The notes under the pieces are model-generated. The model saw only the letters and a list, made by a program, of their open reading frames with translations. It made no database searches and was not told the DNA's origin. Shown piece after piece: positions 8,415 through 14,695 of a stretch of DNA of 44,211 bases. This stretch comes from Microbacterium sp. 18062 (GTDB lineage: Bacteria; Actinomycetota; Actinomycetes; Actinomycetales; Microbacteriaceae), in contig NZ_CACSKB010000037.1 in assembly GCF_902706225.1 (NCBI RefSeq), forward strand, positions 1-44,211, in the 5' to 3' direction. How positions within the stretch are numbered: the first letter of the stretch is position 1; every line of letters starts with the position of its first letter. The position numbers and the translations under genes were made by a program.

Positions 8415-8822
8415 TCAGGCGTCGGCGGCGATCATCCAGTCGATGCCGAACCGATCGGTCAGCATCCCGAACGATCCGCCCCACGGCGGCGTGTCGTAGG
8501 GCATGGTGACCGTGCCGCCGGCGGCGAGCTTCGCCCACATCGTCTCGAGGCGGGAGTCCTCGTCGCCCGACAACGAGACCGAGATGCCGCTCGGCGGGCG
8601 GAACGGCATCCCGGAGGGCGTGTCGGAGGCCATCAGCACCAGGCCCTCCGCGGTGGTGAGCTGTGCGTGCATCACCAGGTGGGCCTCGTCGGGCGAGATG
8701 CCCATCTCGTCGTAGCCCTCGAACGTGTCGATCTGGAGGTCGCCGCCGAGCACCGATCGGTAGAACTCCATCGCCTCGCGCGCCTCGGTGCGAAACGACA
8801 GGTAGGGGTTGAGTCGGAGCAT
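8415..8822 (-). CDS. VOC-superfamily (PhnB/glyoxalase-like) protein
   Basis: A 135-aa vicinal-oxygen-chelate fold protein of the PhnB-like group. It has the N-terminal YLSFRTEAREAMEFYRSVLGG start, a central ISVSLSGDE strand, and the closing WGGSFGMLTDRFGIDWMI segment. Proteins of this group are single-domain, probably dimeric, metal-binding or metal-free enzymes whose substrates are mostly unknown. The ATG has an AGGAGAGG Shine-Dalgarno, so unlike its neighbours it is not leaderless. It lies downstream of the AlkA-type gene on the same strand (71-base gap). Confidence 0.85.
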   Translation of the reverse strand: MLRLNPYLSFRTEAREAMEFYRSVLGGDLQIDTFEGYDEMGISPDEAHLVMHAQLTTAEGLVLMASDTPSGMPFRPPSGISVSLSGDEDSRLETMWAKLAAGGTVTMPYDTPPWGGSFGMLTDRFGIDWMIAADA

Positions 8823-8893
8823 GGCCTCTCCTTCGAAGCGTGAGCGGGTGGCTCGGCCAGTGTGCTCCCGCCGGGCGGCCGCCGCAAGGGAGG

Positions 8894-9904
8894 TCAACGC
8901 TCGCGATGGTCCTCCGGATGCAGCCTCGGCCCACGCCGCGGCTCGCGCACTCCGCTCGCTCCGATCAGCCGGACCACCCGCTGCCGGTGCCCGGGCCATG
9001 CGGCGAGGAGCTCCAGCATCCCGTCGTCGTCGGTGCGGCCGGCCGCGAGCGCATAGCCGACCTCGTGCGCGAGGTGGAAGTCGCCGACGCTCACCGCATC
9101 GGGGTCGCCGTAGGCGCGGATGCGCGTCTCGGCCGACGTCCACGGGCCGATGCCGCGCAGGCTCGTGAGCACGGCCTCGCGCGTCGCTCCGTCCGGGGCG
9201 CCGTCGAGCGCGCGGACGAGGGACGCACCGCACGCCGCGACCGACACGACGGTGCGCGACTGGGGAGGTTCGAGTCCCGCGCGATGCCAGGACCACGAGG
9301 GGATGCGTCGCCATCCGTCGATCGAGGGCGGGGCGAACATCGGCCGCGGTGTCGGGCCGGGCGCGCGGTCGCCGAACCAGGTCACGATGCGCCGCCACGC
9401 GGCGAAGGCCTGCAGGCCCGTCACCTTCTGCTCGAAGATCGCACCGGCGAGGGCGTCGAACACCAGGCCGGTACGGCCGAGGCGGAGCCCGGGATTGCGG
9501 CGGTGGCTGTCGGCGATCAGCGGATGCCGCGCGGCGTCGAAGCCCTCGAGGTCGTCGTCCGCGCCGCACAGCGCCGGCACCTGCGCGATCGCCCACTCGG
9601 CGCCGGGGCCCCAGGCCGCGACCCGGACCCCATCGCCCGCAGCGCGCAGCGCCACGGTGGCGACGCCCGCGGGGGTACGGCTCGCGCGCCAGATGACCGG
9701 GCCGTCCACCACGAGCGTCGGATCGTTCGCGCCCCGCCGCTGGAAGACGACGGTGCGGTGCAGATCGAGCGGATGGCGCGGGGTGTAGGTGGTCTCGAGT
9801 CGCGGCACGGGCGCCGGCATCGGTCGCACCGCCGGGGCCGCGGCGGCCGCCGCCCCCGAGGCCGTTCCGGGGTGCGGGGCGCGCACCGTGCGGATCGGGG
9901 TCAT
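8894..9904 (-). CDS. DNA-3-methyladenine glycosylase II (AlkA-type)
   Basis: A 336-aa HhH-GPD superfamily DNA glycosylase that excises alkylated bases for base-excision repair. The helix-hairpin-helix is LRGIGPWTSAET (249-260), and the catalytic aspartate is Asp275 in SVGDFHL. The FEQKVTG helix (157-163) is also family-typical. The first 35 residues are Ala/Pro-rich and probably disordered. There is no Ada methyl-acceptor domain, so it is a stand-alone glycosylase. The ATG is preceded at six bases by TAGGGT (leaderless type). The downstream VOC gene may be cotranscribed. Confidence 0.88.
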   Translation of the reverse strand: MTPIRTVRAPHPGTASGAAAAAAPAVRPMPAPVPRLETTYTPRHPLDLHRTVVFQRRGANDPTLVVDGPVIWRASRTPAGVATVALRAAGDGVRVAAWGPGAEWAIAQVPALCGADDDLEGFDAARHPLIADSHRRNPGLRLGRTGLVFDALAGAIFEQKVTGLQAFAAWRRIVTWFGDRAPGPTPRPMFAPPSIDGWRRIPSWSWHRAGLEPPQSRTVVSVAACGASLVRALDGAPDGATREAVLTSLRGIGPWTSAETRIRAYGDPDAVSVGDFHLAHEVGYALAAGRTDDDGMLELLAAWPGHRQRVVRLIGASGVREPRRGPRLHPEDHRER

Positions 9905-9910
9905 GCCCTC

Positions 9911-9916
9911 ACCCTA
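9911..9916 (-). promoter_or_regulatory. -10 box TAGGGT of the AlkA-type gene
   Basis: Minus-strand TAGGGT lies six bases before the ATG at 9904, implying a leaderless mRNA. Confidence 0.5.
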
Positions 9917-9920
9917 AGCG

Positions 9921-9943
9921 CGACCCGCCGACATCCCGGGTCG
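9921..9943. terminator. Hairpin after the winged-helix regulator gene
   Basis: Inverted repeat CGACCCG (9921-9927) / CGGGTCG (9937-9943) with a 9-base loop, 16 bases beyond the regulator stop codon. It also covers where a -35 of the next gene would fall, so an operator role is possible. Confidence 0.35.
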
Positions 9944-9958
9944 GGAGCGCTGCGAGGC

Positions 9959-10666
9959 TCAGAAGCGGTCGGGCGAGGGGGTGCCGTGACCGTAGCGGAT
10001 GACGACATCGGCGTGCCGGTCGAACCGGTACCCGACGCCGCGCACCGTGCGCACGATGTCCTCGAACCGGCCGAGCTTCGCGCGCAGGCGCCGCACGTGC
10101 ACGTCGATCGTGCGCTCGCCGGGTGCCTCGTCGTCGCCGAGCTGCCAGAGCGAGGAGACGAGCTCGGTGCGCTCGATCGTGCGACCCTCGCGCAGCACGA
10201 GGTACTGCAGCAACTCGAACTCCTTGAAGGTGAACGCGGCGGACTCGCCGTCGATCAGCACGCGCTTGCGTGAGATGTCGACGACGACGCCGGCCTCGGC
10301 GCGCTCCTCGACCTCGATCTCGGGCTTCGTGCGGGCGACGGCCGACGGCTCGTGCAGGGCCAGACGCACCACGTCGACGTCGCGGCCGCCCGCGCCGACG
10401 GGGGCGAGGGCGACGGTCGCGTAGGTCTCGGCCTCGGGGGCGAGCTCGGTCAGGGTGCGGCGCAGCGCCTCGACGATCGTGCCGAGTGAGACGCCGGATG
10501 CGGCGGCCTTCGCCTCGTCGAAGCCGACGTAGAGGGCGAAGCCGCGGGGGGCGGTGCCGGCCGGGATGCTGCGGTCGGGGGAGGCGGCGGGGGTGTCCTC
10601 GACGAGGCGGAGCGCCGGACGGGGAGAGGAAGAAGAGGGGTGCTCGAGAAGGGCGGTGGTCGACAT
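9959..10666 (-). CDS. Orphan winged-helix (OmpR-type DNA-binding domain) regulator
   Basis: A 235-aa protein whose C-terminal half (about 125-217) is an OmpR/PhoB-type winged helix: FTFKEFELLQYLV, the recognition-helix region ERTIDVHVRRLRAKLG, and the wing VRGVGYRF. The N-terminal half has no receiver-domain Asp. Instead, residues 40-110 form an uncharacterised alpha/beta region (FALYVGFDEAKAAASG..., TYATVALAPVG). It should bind DNA without phosphorylation. I chose the ATG at 10666, which has an AAGGA Shine-Dalgarno; an in-frame GTG at 10825 would add 53 low-complexity residues. A consensus-like promoter about 265 bases upstream implies a long leader. Targets are unknown. Confidence 0.85.
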   Translation of the reverse strand: MSTTALLEHPSSSSPRPALRLVEDTPAASPDRSIPAGTAPRGFALYVGFDEAKAAASGVSLGTIVEALRRTLTELAPEAETYATVALAPVGAGGRDVDVVRLALHEPSAVARTKPEIEVEERAEAGVVVDISRKRVLIDGESAAFTFKEFELLQYLVLREGRTIERTELVSSLWQLGDDEAPGERTIDVHVRRLRAKLGRFEDIVRTVRGVGYRFDRHADVVIRYGHGTPSPDRF

Positions 10667-10937
10667 GTGCGGAATCCTTGCGGGAGGGAGCCGGGGCTCT
10701 GTGCCCGGTTCTTCGTGTTGTTGTGCGCGGCCCGCGAAGGGGCCGGATGAGGGGTGCTCGCTGTACTCAGCGGCACCACGGACTCGCTGCGCTTCAGATC
10801 CAGCGGACGAGTCGGACGAGGTCACCGATCAGCGGCACATTCGACAACACAGAGCAACGCGGCCGGCCATCATGGTGGCGGCAGTCCCGTTCGCCTCCCG
10901 GGCGGACAGAGAGCGGGCGTTGTCAGTCATAAACCCG
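10667..10937 (-). promoter_or_regulatory. Long untranslated leader of the winged-helix regulator gene
   Basis: If transcription starts near 10931, about 265 bases of leader precede the regulator start. I see no known riboswitch motif in it, and no convincing gene in the rest of the 10667-11100 spacer. It could hold post-transcriptional control. Confidence 0.35.
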
Positions 10938-10967
10938 ATTATTACGGTGCGGGACGCGCCGCGTCAA
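10938..10967 (-). promoter_or_regulatory. Sigma70-type promoter of the winged-helix regulator
   Basis: On the minus strand TTGACG (10962-10967) and AATAAT (10938-10943) are separated by 18 bases, a 5/6 match to each consensus hexamer. It lies in the only A/T-rich patch of the spacer, about 270 bases upstream of the start codon. Confidence 0.5.
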
Positions 10968-11088
10968 TTCCCCGGATGCATTCCCCCGCCGTGTGACCGA
11001 ATATGACGTCGCTCGGCGGGTCGGACGCGGAGACGCGCCGGGAGGCATCGAGTGCCGGGGCGCCCGCCTCCGGCACCGGCGGAAGGCG

Positions 11089-11094
11089 TAGCCT
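11089..11094 (+). promoter_or_regulatory. -10 box TAGCCT of the GNAT gene
   Basis: TAGCCT lies exactly six bases before the GTG start at 11101. Confidence 0.5.
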
Positions 11095-11100
11095 GGGCGG

Positions 11101-11400
11101 GTGACGGATCTGCGATTCACGAACGAGAAGGACGCCTCGCGTTACACGCTGCACCGCGGCGACGACCTCGTGAGCGTGCTGGACTACCGCGACGACGGAC
11201 GCTCCGTCGCGATGACCCGGGCCTTCACCATCCCGACCTTCCGCGGGCACGGCTACGCGGGCGAGCTCGTCGACCGGGCCGTCGCCGAGCTCGAGACCCA
11301 GGGGGACCGCGAGGTGATCCCGGTCTGCTGGTACGTCGCCGACTGGTTCGCGGCGAACCCGCACCGCGCCGGCATCCTGCAGCAGCGCCGGCCGGCCTGA
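11101..11400 (+). CDS. Small GNAT-fold N-acetyltransferase (NATD1/YjdJ-like)
   Basis: A 99-aa minimal Gcn5-related acetyltransferase of the 'N-acetyltransferase domain' (NATD1-like) type. The acetyl-CoA loop is RGHGYAGELVDRAVAEL (from residue 48), and the C-terminal VIPVCWYVADWFAANP segment is typical. These short proteins lack the full GNAT fold and their substrates are unknown. The GTG start is favoured because TAGCCT sits six bases upstream and the conserved region begins at once. It lies 10 bases before the DUF1622 gene and is probably cotranscribed with it. Confidence 0.88.
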   Translation: MTDLRFTNEKDASRYTLHRGDDLVSVLDYRDDGRSVAMTRAFTIPTFRGHGYAGELVDRAVAELETQGDREVIPVCWYVADWFAANPHRAGILQQRRPA

Positions 11401-11410
11401 GTCCGCGGCG

Positions 11411-11848
11411 ATGGACATCGAACCCGTCTTCACCGTCGTCGCGGTCGCGTTCGAGTGTGTCGGCGCGCTCGCGATGGTGATCGGGTTCGTCGTCGCCGTC
11501 GTGCTCGGTGCGAGGTCCCTCGCCCGCGGGGCCGGCGGGACGGCGGCGTTCACGACGCTTCGGACGACGCTGGGCGGGGCGATCCTGCTGGGTCTGGAGA
11601 TCCTCGTCGCCGCCGACCTGATCCGGACGATCACGTCGAACCCCTCGGTCGAGGACGCCCTGATCCTCGGTCTCATCGTGCTCATCCGGACGGTGCTGTC
11701 CATGTCGATCCAGATCGAGATCGAGGGGACGCTGCCGTGGCGGCGGGCGCTCGTCACCAGCGGGGCGCAGGTGATCGGCCGCGAGGTCGGTCGCGATCGC
11801 GCCGCGTCGCGTGAGCGGGCGGGCGGCGGGGCGACCGACCCGCGCTGA
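11411..11848 (+). CDS. DUF1622 membrane protein
   Basis: A 145-aa protein with three hydrophobic segments (about 8-33, 50-72 and 83-100). It matches the DUF1622 pattern: a short N-terminus, the FTTLRTTLGGAILLGLEILVAADLIRTI block, and a last helix running into a basic, Arg-rich cytoplasmic tail. The function of DUF1622 is unknown. It probably shares a transcript with the GNAT gene 10 bases upstream. No Shine-Dalgarno is evident before the ATG. Confidence 0.85.
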   Translation: MDIEPVFTVVAVAFECVGALAMVIGFVVAVVLGARSLARGAGGTAAFTTLRTTLGGAILLGLEILVAADLIRTITSNPSVEDALILGLIVLIRTVLSMSIQIEIEGTLPWRRALVTSGAQVIGREVGRDRAASRERAGGGATDPR

Positions 11849-11936
11849 GCCTCTACCCGTGCCATCCGGCATCGTCAATCCCCTGCGTCCGGCGCGCACC
11901 CCCGACGAAGCTGGGGACGGATGAGAGGAGCGCGTC

Positions 11937-12125
11937 ATGGACGATCGTGATCTTCCGGAGGGTGTGATCGATGCGAACCCGCCGGGCGGATGGGAGAGCT
12001 CGGAGGTCGCCGACCGCGAGACCGAGGAGCAGAACGCCGACGCCATCGACTCCCCGGAGCTGGTGGAGTCGGACGAGCCCGGGCAGGGCGCCGACCCGGA
12101 CCTCGCTCTCGGAGACGACGGATGA
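11937..12125 (+). CDS. Small acidic hypothetical protein
   Basis: A 62-aa, strongly acidic, probably disordered protein: about one third Asp/Glu, no Cys, no hydrophobic core. The ATG has a very good Shine-Dalgarno (GAGAGGAG). Its stop overlaps the ATG of the next gene (ATGA at 12122), so the two are translationally coupled. I do not recognise a family. Confidence 0.65.
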   Translation: MDDRDLPEGVIDANPPGGWESSEVADRETEEQNADAIDSPELVESDEPGQGADPDLALGDDG

Positions 12126-12463
12126 GCGGCTCGGGCGAGTACGCCGATCCGGGGCGGAACTACCCGGACAACGAGGGCGCGAGCGAGCCCGACCCCGCGC
12201 CGACGCTCGCGGATCCGAACCGATCCGTGTCTGACGCGCCGCCGGCGCCCCCGGGGACGACGCAGGACGCACCCGTGATGGACCAGCACAGCGCCTCGGT
12301 CGACGACAAGATCGACGGCATCGTGGCGCAGACACGGGTGGACGTCGCCGACAGGCCCCACGAGCGGATCGTCGAGGTGCTCAGGCAGCGCTTCGACGAC
12401 GCCGGGATCTCGGCGGACGACGCGCTGCTGGACGAGCTCGCGAAGAAGGTCGTCGGCGGCTGA
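12122..12463 (+). CDS. Small acidic hypothetical protein with C-terminal helical region
   Basis: A 113-aa protein coupled by a 4-base overlap to the preceding acidic gene. Residues 1-55 are rich in Pro, Asp, Glu and Ser and probably disordered. Residues 57-113 look like a compact helical domain (VDDKIDGIVAQTRVD..., ERIVEVLRQRFDDAGI, ALLDELAKKVVGG). The function is unknown. It converges on the alpha/beta hydrolase gene with no gap: the two stop codons share a TGATCA palindrome. Confidence 0.65.
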   Translation: MSGSGEYADPGRNYPDNEGASEPDPAPTLADPNRSVSDAPPAPPGTTQDAPVMDQHSASVDDKIDGIVAQTRVDVADRPHERIVEVLRQRFDDAGISADDALLDELAKKVVGG

Positions 12464-13243
12464 TCAGCGGGATCCGACGAAGTCGATGATCCGGGACGCG
12501 GTGGGCGCGGCGTCCCGGATCATCGTCTCGTGTCCGTGGTCCGGGACCTCGGTCAGCCGCCCGTCCGGAAGGGCTCGCACCACGTCCCGGCACCAGTCGA
12601 GGGGCGAGACGGGATCCTCGGCTCCGCGCAGCACGAGGGCGGGGACGGCGATCCGGGGATAGGCCTCCTCGGGCCGGTGCGCGAGCATGGCGCGGAGCTT
12701 GCGGTGGAGGTTCGGACCGGCGCGGAGGTACTCGCGGGCGCCGATCGCGATGACCTTGGGGCTCTCGACGGCGAGGTCCTGCACGAGCCGCCGCAGCTGC
12801 CGACCCGCGCCGCGTTCCCGGGCGTTCACGGTCGGGGCGACGAGCACGACCCGATCGGCGAGGCCGGGATGGCGGGCCGCCACCTCGGCGACGACCTGCG
12901 TGCCCATGGAGTGCCCGACGAGCACCAGTCCGCCGGGTGCGCGGTGCAGCCCGCGTTCGCGGACGAAGGCGGCGACGAGATCGGCGGTGCGCTCCATCGT
13001 GAGTGTGCGGGCGGGCTCGGGCGCCTCGCCGTAGCCCGGGAGGTCGACGCGCACGACGCGTCCGTGTCCGCGCAGGTGCTCCGCCAGGTCGCCGAACACG
13101 GTCCGCCCCATCCCGATGCCGTGCACGAGCAGGAAGACGCGCGGCGGCCGGCCCTCCTCGTCGGCGACGAGTGTCGCCCCCGCATACGTGAACGACAGGG
13201 GCGGGCGCTCCGCATCCGGGATCGAGCGTTCGTGATGGGCCAC
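12464..13243 (-). CDS. Alpha/beta hydrolase
   Basis: A 259-aa alpha/beta-hydrolase fold enzyme. The oxyanion-hole motif is LLVHGIGMG (38-46), the nucleophile elbow is GHSMG (Ser112), the acid is Asp210 in GAEDPVSP, and the histidine is His236 or His238 in DHGHETM. All catalytic elements are present, so it should be an active esterase- or lipase-like enzyme of unknown substrate. The GTG start has TAGCGT exactly six bases upstream, consistent with a leaderless transcript. It lies downstream of the Nudix gene on the same strand (9-base gap). Confidence 0.88.
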   Translation of the reverse strand: MAHHERSIPDAERPPLSFTYAGATLVADEEGRPPRVFLLVHGIGMGRTVFGDLAEHLRGHGRVVRVDLPGYGEAPEPARTLTMERTADLVAAFVRERGLHRAPGGLVLVGHSMGTQVVAEVAARHPGLADRVVLVAPTVNARERGAGRQLRRLVQDLAVESPKVIAIGAREYLRAGPNLHRKLRAMLAHRPEEAYPRIAVPALVLRGAEDPVSPLDWCRDVVRALPDGRLTEVPDHGHETMIRDAAPTASRIIDFVGSR

Positions 13244-13249
13244 TCCGCG

Positions 13250-13255
13250 ACGCTA
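13250..13255 (-). promoter_or_regulatory. -10 box TAGCGT of the alpha/beta hydrolase gene
   Basis: Minus-strand TAGCGT lies six bases before the GTG at 13243 and overlaps the end of the Nudix gene (stop at 13253-13255). Confidence 0.45.
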
Positions 13256-13771
13256 CCGTGCCGAGGGCGCGGTCTCGGTCTCGGCCTCGGCGAGGCCCTG
13301 CCGCTGGGCGGTCACCGTCGCGAGATCGTCTCCGAACGTGAAGGTGGCGTCGTCCGCGTGCGCGCCGCGGAGCACCTCGGGCAGCCAGCGCCGGGCGTCG
13401 TCCCACATGCGCTCGAACGGCACGTCGTCGAGGGCGAACCAGGCGGGCACGATCTCCTCGGTCTCGGCCGGGACGCCGGCGAAGCGCCGGCACACGAACA
13501 CGTGCGATCGCTGCGACCACGCGGGCTCGGCGGGGAAGAGGTAGTCGAAGACGCCGACCGGCTCGAGGTCGGCGGCGGCGATGCGGAGCTCGGTCTCCTC
13601 CCGCACCTCGCGCACGGCCGCGCCGACGACGCTCTCGCCCGGCTCGACCTTGCCGCCGATGCCGACGACGCGGCCGAGCCCGAGCCCCGTGCGCTTGTAG
13701 CCGAGCAGCACCTCCGCGGAGCGCGCGCGCTCGCGCAGGATGTAGACGGCGCAGACCTCGGGAAGCGACAT
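13253..13771 (-). CDS. Nudix hydrolase (MutT/MTH1-like)
   Basis: A 172-aa Nudix hydrolase. The Nudix box begins at GKVEPGE and continues to REVREETEL; the usual Gly near its end is Glu here. The context GLGRVVGIGGKVEPGES resembles MTH1/8-oxo-dGTP diphosphatases, so clearance of oxidised nucleotides is likely but not proven. I chose the ATG at 13771 over the GTG at 13780 because a TAGCGT box lies seven bases before the ATG and would overlap the GTG. The last 20 residues are Glu/Ala/Thr-rich. The hydrolase gene follows at once on the same strand. Confidence 0.88.
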   Translation of the reverse strand: MSLPEVCAVYILRERARSAEVLLGYKRTGLGLGRVVGIGGKVEPGESVVGAAVREVREETELRIAAADLEPVGVFDYLFPAEPAWSQRSHVFVCRRFAGVPAETEEIVPAWFALDDVPFERMWDDARRWLPEVLRGAHADDATFTFGDDLATVTAQRQGLAEAETETAPSAR

Positions 13772-13778
13772 GCCCGTC

Positions 13779-13784
13779 ACGCTA
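13779..13784 (-). promoter_or_regulatory. -10 box TAGCGT of the Nudix gene
   Basis: Minus-strand TAGCGT seven bases before the ATG at 13771. Confidence 0.4.
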
Positions 13785-13842
13785 CGCCCGGTTTGTTTCC
13801 GGTCTGTTTTGCGCTCCGCGCGCTGTCGAGGCCGACGGCGGA

Positions 13843-13956
13843 GTCAGCGGCCCGGGTCGCAGACGACCGGCGAAGGATGGGGAAAGCCCGGTCGCCGCCC
13901 TTCGTCTGGGAGCTTCGCTCCTCGCTCCGGGACCGAGAGCGGAGACTTTCGCTTCA
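13843..13956. repeat. Mosaic intergenic repeat, copy B
   Basis: Contains inverted module M3 (13843-13877), module M2 (about 13896-13935, CGCTCCTCGCTCCGGGACCG) and the end motif GAGACTTTCGCTTCA. The last three bases (13954-13956) are the stop codon of the MarR gene read on the minus strand. Confidence 0.75.
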
Positions 13957-14511
13957 GGCGCCCGTGTCGGACCAGTCGTAGCCCGATGCCCGCGACAGCG
14001 CTCGAACGGTCACGGCGTCGATGCTGTGGGCGAGCTTCACCACGAGTCGCGAGAGCTCCTCGCGATCATGGTCGCTCCAATCCCGGAAGAGCTGCTGGAA
14101 GTGGTCGTGCATGCCCGCCACGATCCGATCGCCCACTGCGCGGCCCTCGTCGGTCAGACCGACGACGACCCCGCGGTCGTCCCGTGGATCCGGGGCACGG
14201 CGGACGAGCCCGGCCTCCTCGAGGCGGGCGACGACCTTGCTGATCTGGGACGTGCTGACCTCGACGGCGTCCGCCAGATCGGTGGGGCGGGCGGCGCCGC
14301 GGTAGATGAGCTGGTTCAGCAGGAGGAAGGCGGCGAGGTCGTCCTCGAGCGGGAATCCGCAGCGGACCATGAGGTCGCGCCGGTTGGCCGTCGAGTTCGC
14401 CCACACGGCGAACGACGCGAGAGCGGCGGACAGGCTGTTGCCCGGGACGAGGGGGGCGAACGCCGCGGCGGGCAGGGGCGGGCGCTCGCCCACGTCCCGC
14501 TGTCTCGCCAT
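13954..14511 (-). CDS. MarR-family transcriptional regulator
   Basis: A 185-aa winged-helix repressor of the MarR family. The helix-turn-helix is at about 75-103 (RPTDLADAVEVSTSQISKVV, RLEEAGLV), with the wing DPRDDRGVVVGLT at 108-120, flanked by the dimerisation helices. A TAGCCT -10-like box at 14538-14543 and an AGGGAG Shine-Dalgarno upstream support the ATG at 14511. It is divergent from the rhamnosidase/SDR genes, and two identical-form palindromes lie in the gap. The likely role is repressing those genes until a ligand (perhaps a sugar or phenolic) binds. That role is inferred from position. Confidence 0.9.
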   Translation of the reverse strand: MARQRDVGERPPLPAAAFAPLVPGNSLSAALASFAVWANSTANRRDLMVRCGFPLEDDLAAFLLLNQLIYRGAARPTDLADAVEVSTSQISKVVARLEEAGLVRRAPDPRDDRGVVVGLTDEGRAVGDRIVAGMHDHFQQLFRDWSDHDREELSRLVVKLAHSIDAVTVRALSRASGYDWSDTGA

Positions 14512-14537
14512 CCGGTCTCCCTCTCCGTGCGGTTCTC

Positions 14538-14543
14538 AGGCTA
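14538..14543 (-). promoter_or_regulatory. Candidate -10 box TAGCCT of the MarR gene
   Basis: Minus-strand TAGCCT about 27 bases before the MarR start, leaving room for the visible Shine-Dalgarno. No clear -35. Confidence 0.35.
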
Positions 14544-14616
14544 GGGCACGGGTGGCGTGGTCCCCTCCGCGCCCCCGGTCGGGAGGCGGGTGCCGATTTC
14601 CGCGATGACAGGAAAT

Positions 14617-14633
14617 ATCGTCTGAAAAACGAT
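14617..14633. promoter_or_regulatory. Operator-like palindrome O1 (ATCGT-N7-ACGAT)
   Basis: Perfect 5-base arms around seven bases. Same form and spacing as O2, with centres 21 bases apart (two helical turns). Probable MarR-type binding site. Confidence 0.55.
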
Positions 14634-14637
14634 TACT

Positions 14638-14654
14638 ATCGTCATGGTAACGAT
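14638..14654. promoter_or_regulatory. Operator-like palindrome O2 (ATCGT-N7-ACGAT)
   Basis: Arms extend to TATCGT/ACGATA. It abuts the TATATT hexamer (14654-14659), the best -10 candidate for the rhamnosidase gene, so a bound repressor would block RNA polymerase. Confidence 0.55.
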
Positions 14655-14659
14655 ATATT
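14654..14659 (+). promoter_or_regulatory. Candidate -10 box TATATT of the rhamnosidase-SDR operon
   Basis: A/T-rich hexamer 36 bases before the start codon, with a Shine-Dalgarno (GAAGGAG) between. No good -35 is seen. Confidence 0.4.
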
Positions 14660-14695
14660 CGATCGGTACCACGCCTCACGTTCGAAGGAGAACCC

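Noticed and set aside
10667..10825. N-terminal extension of the winged-helix regulator to GTG 10825
   Set aside because: The extra 53 residues are low-complexity and the ATG at 10666 has a proper Shine-Dalgarno.
13253..13780. Loss of function in the Nudix box (Gly to Glu near its end)
   Set aside because: The catalytic REVREE glutamates are intact; the changed Gly is the least critical consensus position.
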